NCBI GenBank assembly: GCA_024291935.2
Contig: CM044313.1
Coordinates: forward strand, 80,971,001-81,035,000
DNA length: 64,000 nucleotides
Reading direction: 5' to 3'
Source of the DNA: Okapia johnstoni
Taxonomy: Eukaryota; Chordata; Mammalia; Artiodactyla; Giraffidae
Position numbers and translations under genes: made by a program. Position 1 is the stretch's first letter. Every line of letters begins with the position of its first letter. This document shows positions 57,169 to 64,000 of this stretch, piece by piece. The notes under the pieces are model-generated. The model did not search any database, was not told the DNA's origin, and saw nothing but the letters and a program-made list of their open reading frames with translations.

Positions 57169-58309
57169 TCTAACTTTTGAGTGATATTATTTTTCTTATG
57201 TATAACTGTACAAAAAAGAGAGAGAAACAAAAATAGATAAGTGGTGTTAAATGTATCAAGAAAATGGGAGAAAGCCTAATTCTTTGTGAGAGTGAAGGCC
57301 ATTCCTGTATCTAAGTATAAAGCATATGCCAATTTTGAAAGAAGAAAAGCCAGCATGCTTCACCCATTTATATTACCAGTTTGGTCCCTGAAGGCAATTG
57401 TCCTGGCTACCTGGGAAGAAAAAGATATTAACTAAATATAAGTAAGTGTCAAAATATATTGGGTGGTAAATATGATAGGCAGTCTGGAGGAGGGCATTGT
57501 GTTTTTCTTGATTGAGTTTAATTGCTGTGCAGTGACATTACATAGTTACTAGTCTAGAAATTCCCTTTTCATTGGGAAGTTGGGACTTTTGGAGAAGACC
57601 ACGGAGATGAGAGAAGTCTTACAGGGAGTATAACCCAATTCCCTTATTTTCTGATGAGGAAACTGAGGCCGAGAGAAATAGTGAATAACATCACACAGTC
57701 AGAGCCAGGACTCAAATCTACATCCCAGAGCAGTGCTTCTGCGTTCTGAGGGTTGAACACAGCAGTTGTCTATCCTTAGGAGGTTCGCCACCTAGAGAGA
57801 AGGGTTAGAGACTACACGGAGCATCAAGTGACGTTTTATTTTCCAGGCATTAAAATGCAGGTAATCAAGGTTTAGGCATTTCCCCAGAGTGTAGGAGGTC
57901 TGTAACTGTGGAAGATGGAATATCCCATGAAGTGTAGATTCCAAGAACAGAGAGGGGCCTAGGGATGAAGAAAAAAATATGATAGTTATTTAGAAGTAAT
58001 ATCATAGGGAAGCAGTTATAAAAGCAAAATGAAACATGACTTGAGGACTCCTAAATCGTATTCAAACACATTTGGAATAACAAATGTTACTGTCTTAGTC
58101 TAGACAGAGTAGACAGTTTTGACAAATCACAAATGCAACAATTCTAAATGCAGAGCTGGAATTTAGTATCAATGACTTCGTTGGCAGAGACCCATTACTA
58201 TATTGAAAACTCTTCAATAAACCTTTTGAAGAAATGAATTTGGGTAATTAGGATCTGCCGAGCAAGTTCAGAGCAGAGAAAGAAAGGAAGCATGTTGATG
58301 AATTGGATT
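57169..58309. other. Intronic DNA with a possible MIR piece
   Basis: 57640-57740 resembles a MIR (CTGATGAGGAAACTGAGGCC, TCACACAGTCAGAGCCAGG). The rest is unrecognised. Confidence 0.5.
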
Positions 58310-58326
58310 AAAATATGGCTTGGAGT

Positions 58327-58458
58327 GGGGAGGGTGGTGGGAGGGGGGTTCAGGATGGGGAACACATGTACACCCATGGCTGATTCATATCAATGTATGG
58401 CAAAACCCACTACAATATTGTAAGGTAATTAGCCTCCAATTAAAATAAATAAATTAAA
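58327..58458 (+). mobile_element. Very short 5'-truncated L1 insertion with 17-bp TSD
   Basis: 132 bp of ruminant L1 3' end (GTGGTGGGAGGGGGGTTCAG, GGAACACATGTACACCCATG, GTAAGGTAATTAGCCTCC, A-rich tail). A 17-base word starting AAAATATGGCTTGGAG lies at 58310-58326 and exactly again at 58459-58475. Confidence 0.95.
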
Positions 58459-58564
58459 AAAATATGGCTTGGAGTAAGCTAAGCCTCAGGAATGAGTTTT
58501 TCTTTTTATTTAGAATTTTAAGTAAAATGTATTTGCTTCCTATCAAATTTCGGTTGCTTTAAAG

Positions 58565-59110
58565 TTAATGGGTATTGGCAGTGTTGGGGAGAGGGCACAC
58601 TCATGTCCTGCTGCTTGGAATGGATTATGGTACAAGTGTTCAGAGGGATATGTTTTAATCCAGATCAAAATAAAAATTTGTATGATTTATGACCTGATGA
58701 TTCCATTTCTAGGATTTTATTTCCAGTATATCCTCTAAAATTCAGCTACCAGAATATTTACAATAGCACTGATCGTAATAACAAAAAAGCATAAATAGAA
58801 AACAAACCAAATGCCCAACAATAGGAAAATGTTCAAACAATCAGACTTTGTTCATGCAATAGAAAATTAAGGAGCTGTTCTCTGTATCTTGGGTGATAGT
58901 TTGATGATGAAGAAAAGAATTCATAATATTGTTAAATGTGAGAAACAACATGATAGGAGTCAAAATTTTAAATTATAAAGACTATAGATATTACTAAAAC
59001 TACAGGAATGTCACCAGGTATTATAATATTACCTGATGTTACTTTCCTGAGCTATATTTTCCAAACTTTCTTTATACTTGGCAATAAAAAATTATAGTTC
59101 AGTAATTAAA
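58565..59110 (+). mobile_element. Old L1 fragment, sense
   Basis: GATGATTCCATTTCTAGGAT, CAGAATATTTACAATAGCAC and AATGCCCAACAATAGGAAAA follow the L1 ORF2 tail order at high divergence. Confidence 0.65.
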
Positions 59111-60177
59111 AAAACCCAGCCCCACAAACTGAAATTTCCTCTCTCAGCTGATACTAGCTTTAGTTCTGTTGACTGCAGAGCAGTTTATTATCTCCTCTAC
59201 CCATTAATTATTTTCCATTTGTCTTAAGATTGTGTGAAAATGCCAAACATGATCTACTGAACACATTTTTAAAGGTTGTATGTGTAAAGCTATTCTCTAA
59301 GAGTTCCCAGATGGGCCACACATAAAGCAATATTAGAAGCGAACAATCCATGTGGCTCTTTCAGTCTCTTTTAATGTGATAATAGCTAGATTGTTGTTAG
59401 CAGTCTGCTCTACATTTAATTTAAATCTACTGCTCTTGGTGTCAAAGAGTGAAACTCCCCCTGCAAGGTGAAGCCCAGAATTTTTTATTTTATAAATATT
59501 ACCAATAGTCCTGGCAATTTCAATTTTTTGAAAGAAAACAAAGAATGTTAGCATTTGAAAAGTCTCAAAATTTATAGATGGTACAGTTGAGACCCAGAGA
59601 AATAAAAGGATTTTCCTAAGGTCATAGTCAGTGCCACATGTGCCTAAGTAAATGTTAGCCTCCTGTGGCACACGATATCTTGAAGAGTCTGCGTATAGAA
59701 TTCATTAACAGAAAGGAAGTGAAATTACTGCTCAATAATCACAGATACAAAATGGCAGCCGGAAAATGGTGACTCTTTCTTTTCCCTTCTCAGCTGGTCA
59801 ACTTTTAGCTTTATGTGAGGACTGCTCTCTCTGTCCTCTGTCCTCTTCTCTTTTCTGCCCTTCTGCTCTGCTCATGCAGATCAAAAATAGGAAGTATGTC
59901 ACTGAAGACACCATTGTGGGATGGCCCCTTGATGCTTCATGCGGGAAGTATTTGGGTCTCTCAGATTCTTCTGAGTGACGTATCTATCTCTAGGACAAGT
60001 AAATCCCAGTTTTCTTTTCATAAGAAAAAGGCTCATTATATTAAAAAGCTTGCTTAAATATCTCTGTATAGTACCAAGGGATGATTTGCATGATGTAACA
60101 ATAAATGAGAAAAGAAGGTGGAGAAAAAGTTACATGTTTATACTTGCAAAATAGATCTCTTCTAGGCTTGTAAAGTA
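59111..60177. other. Single-copy intronic DNA
   Basis: 59570-59655 has a faint MIR-like look (TAGATGGTACAGTTGAGACC). Nothing else is recognised. Confidence 0.4.
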
Positions 60178-60320
60178 GTGCTGGATGCCACATGGGAATT
60201 CAGCAAGGGCTGTTTACCAGCAACTTTAATTCTCCTCCATATGGGCCTTTCTTCATGGCTTCTTGAGCTTCCTTACAGCATGGTGGCTAGGTTCCAAGTG
60301 AGAGGACACAGTAGCCATCA
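60178..60320 (+). repeat. Unassigned interspersed repeat, copy 1
   Basis: CTTACAGCATGGTGGCTAGG and CCAAGTGAGAGGACACAG align, with roughly 75% identity by eye, to a second copy at 60835-60980 in the same orientation. Confidence 0.7.
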
Positions 60321-60834
60321 GCCCTTTTCAAGGGTAGGCCCAGAACTGCCACTGCATCACTTCCACTATATTCTACTGATCGGAGTAGTTGATGACCCAG
60401 TGAAGATTCAAGGGGATAGAGAAGTATGTTCCATCTCTCATTGTGTCTGTGTGTGTGTGTGTGGTGGTGGGGGGGTGGTTACAACAAATTTTAGCCATCT
60501 TTAATCCACTAAAAGATCCAGTTAAAAGACTGGCAAAAGACTTGAACAATTGCTTTGCATAAAAGGGATATTAGCATTACCAATAGGCATGAAAATGTGC
60601 TCAATAATTTCTCTGATTCCTTATGAGAGAAATACAAGTTAAAGTTGCAAGATACCACTATATATCAATCAGGATGGCTAAGATGAATAAACAAACACAC
60701 ACACTTGACAGTACAGTCGTTGGTGAGAATGTAGGGTAATATGAACTCTTATATATTGCTGGTGGGAGCTTAAATTAATACATAGCATTAGGAATTTGTT
60801 TGGCATGATCTGTAGATCACTCATATGGCCTGCA

Positions 60835-60980
60835 AGTTGGTGCTGGCTGTCCTTTGAGAGTTCAGCTGGGGTTATTGATTAGGTAACAATTCTTCTTCAC
60901 ATGAGTCTTTCTATGCAGCTTCTTAGGCTTGTTTATAGCATGGTGGCTGGGTTCTAAGTTAGAGGAAGCAGCATGTGCCT
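60835..60980 (+). repeat. Unassigned interspersed repeat, copy 2
   Basis: TTTATAGCATGGTGGCTGGG and CTAAGTTAGAGGAAGCAG correspond to copy 1 at 60178-60320. It interrupts the surrounding L1. Confidence 0.7.
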
Positions 60981-61282
60981 ATATATGGATGTAGACCCAA
61001 AAGAAATGCATATATTTGTGCAACAAAAGATACATGGTGCAAGACTGTTCATGATAGTTGTATTAGTAATAGTATCAATCTAGAGACAAACCTAATATCC
61101 ATCAACAATGAACGGATGTATATAAACTGTAGTGTATTCAAGCAATGGAATAATATACAATAATAAAATAGATGAACTATTGCTATGCTTAACAATGTGA
61201 ATGCTTCTGACAAAATTAATATTGGATGAAAAAAGCCAAACACAAGAGTTCTTATTCTTTGATTTCTTTTATATGGAGTTCA

Positions 61283-62331
61283 GGGTTGATTTCCTTTAAG
61301 ACTGACTGGTTTGATCTCCTTGCAGTCCAAGGGACTCTCAAGAGTCTTCTCTTGAGAATTGCACCAAAATTCGAAAGCATCAATTCTGCAGCACTCAGCC
61401 TTCTTTATGATCCAGTTCTCACATCTGTACATGAGTACTGAAAAAAGCCATAGCTTTGACTACATAGACTTTTGTGGGCAAAGTGACATCTCTGGTTTTT
61501 AATATGCTATCTAGATTTGTTATAGCTTTCCTTCCAAAGAGCAAGCATCTTTTAATTTCATGGCTGCAGTCACCATCTGCAGTGATTTTGGAGCCCAAGA
61601 AAATAAAATCTTTTGCTGCTTCCACTTTTCCCCCTATTTTCCACCATGAAGTGATGGCTTCCCAGGTGGGGCTAGTGGTAAAGAACCCACCTGCCAATGC
61701 AGGAGACATAAGAGATGTGAGTTTGATCCCTGGATCGGGAAGATCCCCTGGAGGAGGGCATGGCAACCGACTCTGGTATTCTTGCCTGGAGAATCCTATG
61801 GACAGAGGAGCCTGGTGGGCTGCAGTCCACAGGGTCCCATAGAGTTGGACACAACTGAAGCAACTTAGCACGCATGCATGATGAGACTGGATGCCATAAT
61901 CTTAGTTTTTCAAATGTTGGATTTGAAGTCAGCTTTTTCATTCTCCTCTTTTATCCTCATCAAGAGGCTCCTTAGTTCTTCTTCACTCTCTGACATTAGA
62001 GTGATATCATTTGCATATCTGAGGTTGTTGATGTTTCTCCCTATTTTTGATATTCATTGGAAGGATTGTTGCTGAAACTGAAGCTCCAATACTTTGGCCA
62101 TGTGATATGAAGAGCTGACTCATTGGAAAAGACCCTGATGCTGGGAAAGACTGAAGGCAAAAGCAAAAGGTGGCAGCAGAGGATGAGATGGCTAGATAGC
62201 ATCACTGACTCAATGGACATGAATTTGAGCAAACTCCAGCAGTTAGTGGGGAAGAGAGGGGCCTAGCATGCTGCAGTCCATGAGGGCATAAAGAGCCAGA
62301 TGCGTCTTAGTGACTAAACAAACAACAAATG
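61283..62331 (+). mobile_element. BovB LINE with twin-priming 5' inversion
   Basis: 61283-62047 (minus the nested SINE) is antisense BovB. At about 62048 the strand flips and 62048-62331 is the sense BovB 3' part. The BovB position at the outer edge of the inverted block (ends CCTGAA when read on the - strand) is directly followed in BovB order by the first base of the sense block (TATTCATTGG). TGGAGTTCA at 61274-61282 recurs at 62332-62340 as the target duplication. Confidence 0.93.
61660..61877 (+). mobile_element. Bov-tA SINE inside BovB
   Basis: Sense Bov-tA with the variant CATAAGAGATGTGAG segment. It interrupts the antisense BovB between GAAGTGATG and GAGACTGGATGCC. Confidence 0.92.
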
Positions 62332-62569
62332 TGGAGTTCAATAAGCAAGCAAAACTAATCTATGCTAATGGATGTCAGAATAACAGTTACCTTTGGGGTG
62401 AGTGGTGATAAGCAGGGGTATATAATAAAAGCTTCTGTGTTGGCAAAAATATTCTACTTTTTGATCTTGATAGTAAGCACCCTGGTAAGTTCTTTGTATA
62501 CAAATTCATTGGGCTGTCCATTTAAGATGTGCACATTTTCCTGTATGTTTTCTTGAGCTAAAGGTAGTA

Positions 62570-63320
62570 ACTTGTCTAAAACTGAACTTCTCTTCCTCCT
62601 ACCTAAACCTGCACTACTCAGATCTTCCCATCTGAGCTAATGGCTCCCCTATCCTGTGGGTCATCTCCAACTTCATTCTCTCCTCCTCTCACATGTCAAA
62701 GTCATCTGTAATTCCTGTTGGTTGTTCAGCATAGGTCTAGCTTCCAGCCACTTTGTCTTCCTCCAGTGGAACTGACACTTGGGTCCATTATGACCTCCTA
62801 ACTGGTCTCTCAGCTTCCACCCTGTCCCTTGCTGCATGCTGCTCTTAGAGCTACAGCCAGGCATCCACTCAAAGCCTAAGTCACTGCTTGGCACTCCTCT
62901 AGTGGCCCCCATCTCACACAGAGTAAAAGCCAAAGTCCTTAACATGGTTTATGGAGTCTGGTTTATGGGATCTGCACTGTTTTTCTTATACCCTTTCACT
63001 GTCAGCCACTCTGGTCTTCTTGTTGTTCCTTGAACACAGCCTGTGCACCTTCCCTGTATGGCCATTATCCTGCCCATTTCCTTTTCCTGATCATATTTCC
63101 CCCTAGAAAGCTGCATGGCTGTCACCTCTTTTAAGTCTTCTCAGACCTCACCTTCTCGTGAGACTTACTCTAACCATCCTGGTTAAAATACCCTTCCCTT
63201 ATATTCCCCTGCTATGCTTTGAGTTTTACCTTTGTACTTCTTCTTACCTTCTGACAAACTATATATTCTACTTATTTATTTTGCATATTATCTTTGCTCT
63301 TCATACAGACTCCCAGGAAA
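62570..63320 (+). repeat. L2 LINE 3' segment
   Basis: An unusually long ordered match to L2: CCTCCTAACTGGTCTCTCAG, AGAGTAAAAGCCAAAGTCCT, TAACATGGTTTATGGAGTCT, and the CAGACCTCACCTTCTC stretch towards the end. It is heavily mutated and has no usable ORF. Confidence 0.75.
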
Positions 63321-63347
63321 TTTTGAAGCAATTTATAGTTTGGGAAG

Positions 63348-63568
63348 GGCTTCCCTGGTGGCTCAGCAGTAAAGAATCCACCTGCAATGCAGGAGCCATA
63401 GAAGATGCAGGTTTGACCACTGGGTAGGGAAGATCCCCTGGAGGAGAGCATGGAAACCCACTTGAGTATTCTTGCCTGGAGAATCCATGTACAGAGGATC
63501 CTGGTGGGCTACAGTCCATGGGGTTGCAAAGAGTTGGACACAACTGAAGCAACTTAGCACATGTGCAA
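63348..63568 (+). mobile_element. Bov-tA SINE with perfect TSD
   Basis: Sense Bov-tA. AGTTTGGGAAG at 63337-63347 is repeated exactly at 63569-63579. Confidence 0.95.
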
Positions 63569-63579
63569 AGTTTGGGAAG

Positions 63580-64000
63580 CTCTAGTTTTGACCGTCCTGC
63601 TTTCAGAGTGCTTTTGCATCCTGTTGTTGAGTTTGGTTTTACCCTATGAATTGGCAGAGCACATGCTATTCACACCAAATTTATTGTTTCTGGAGATGAG
63701 GAGACTGGAGCTTAGAGAAGAAGGTCATGGTGCTAGAAGTGGAAGGGCCAAGACTTGTACATTCATGTTCAAGGAATTGATTCCAAGGCCAGTATCTTTG
63801 TATATCATTCCCTATGGCCAATGGCTCTAACTAAAGGGCAGATGAGATACTGAAGAGAACCCGGTGAAGAGGTGGGCCAGGGGGCAGAGGAAGTGACTGG
63901 GACTTAATTTAGTTATGAAGCAAGATAGTGGTGATGAGTATGTGGACATAAAAATGACAGACCCTGGCTTAGAGCTAGCTAGCTCGTTGTCCCCAGTGAC
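63580..64000. other. Intronic DNA with a weak MIR-like piece
   Basis: 63685-63750 (GAGATGAGGAGACTGGAGCT) resembles a MIR core. The rest is unrecognised. Confidence 0.4.

Larger units (their letters stand above)
60500..62475 (+). mobile_element. L1 fragment, sense, interrupted by a repeat and by BovB
   Basis: L1 ORF2 tail and 3' UTR at about 60500-60820, 60981-61282 and 62341-62475. The last junction is exact: the L1 word ending ATATGGAGTTCA before the BovB continues after it as ATAAGCAAGCAAAACTAATC. Confidence 0.8.
13282..64000 (+). other. ADAMTS12: ADAMTS12 intron 2, 5' portion
   Basis: No further ADAMTS12 exon is recognisable after the donor. I looked for the next pro-domain exon, which should begin with a TGFFQ-like sequence, and did not find it. 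The intron therefore exceeds 50 kb here. Its orientation follows from the exon, and its repeats are annotated individually. Confidence 0.75.

Noticed and set aside
3000..63568. Regularly recurring 200-bp units considered as a CRISPR-like array or a new repeat system
   Set aside because: The units are dispersed in both orientations, have target duplications and match the known Bov-tA/BOV-A2 SINEs.

Overview
The window looks like nuclear DNA of a ruminant, most likely a bovid (cattle, buffalo, sheep or goat type). It is densely packed with repeats diagnostic of that group: BovB (RTE-class) LINEs, the BovB-derived ART2A-like fragments, Bov-tA and BOV-A2 SINEs, CHR-type tRNA SINEs and ruminant L1 3' ends. 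Older mammalian MIR, L2, MER5A and LTR remnants lie beneath them. There is no sign of bacterial, phage, plasmid or CRISPR sequence.

Only one real protein-coding segment is supported: an internal exon at 12920-13281 on the + strand, with consensus splice sites on both sides. It encodes part of the N-terminal pro-domain of an ADAMTS metalloprotease, and I recognise it as exon 2 of ADAMTS12. The window therefore reads as the 3' part of ADAMTS12 intron 1 (1-12919), exon 2, and the first 50.7 kb of intron 2 (13282-64000). I found neither the signal-peptide exon upstream nor the next pro-domain exon downstream.

Region by region. 1-12.9 kb is intron 1, with L1 3' ends in both orientations (1.3-4.0 kb and 9.4-10.65 kb), an ancient MIR broken by a Bov-tA and a 1.1 kb BovB (6.9-8.4 kb), and an antisense L1 stub ending about 40 bp before the exon. 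13.3-27.2 kb is intron 2 with BovB/ART2A 3' fragments, SINEs, a MER5A nested in a MIR and an L2 end. 27.2-29.9 kb is a head-to-head BovB pair that includes a long decayed reverse-transcriptase domain. 30-39.5 kb holds two BOV-A2 dimers with perfect 12-bp target duplications, an antisense L1, a perfect AT hairpin, an unidentified retropseudogene candidate and an LTR-like remnant. 40-42.3 kb carries a BovB with an inverted 5' piece. 42.3-47 kb is mostly single-copy intron. 47-64 kb is L1- and SINE-rich. It ends in a nested L1/BovB/Bov-tA stack (60.5-62.5 kb) in which the BovB shows a clean twin-priming inversion with its target duplication intact, followed by a long L2 segment.

No previously undescribed biological system is visible. 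The interesting content is insertion mechanics (twin priming, fold-back SINE, nested dating), one possible processed pseudogene and a few unusual palindromes. Most other open reading frames are translations of repeats. Repeat boundaries were read by eye and may be off by 5-20 bp.
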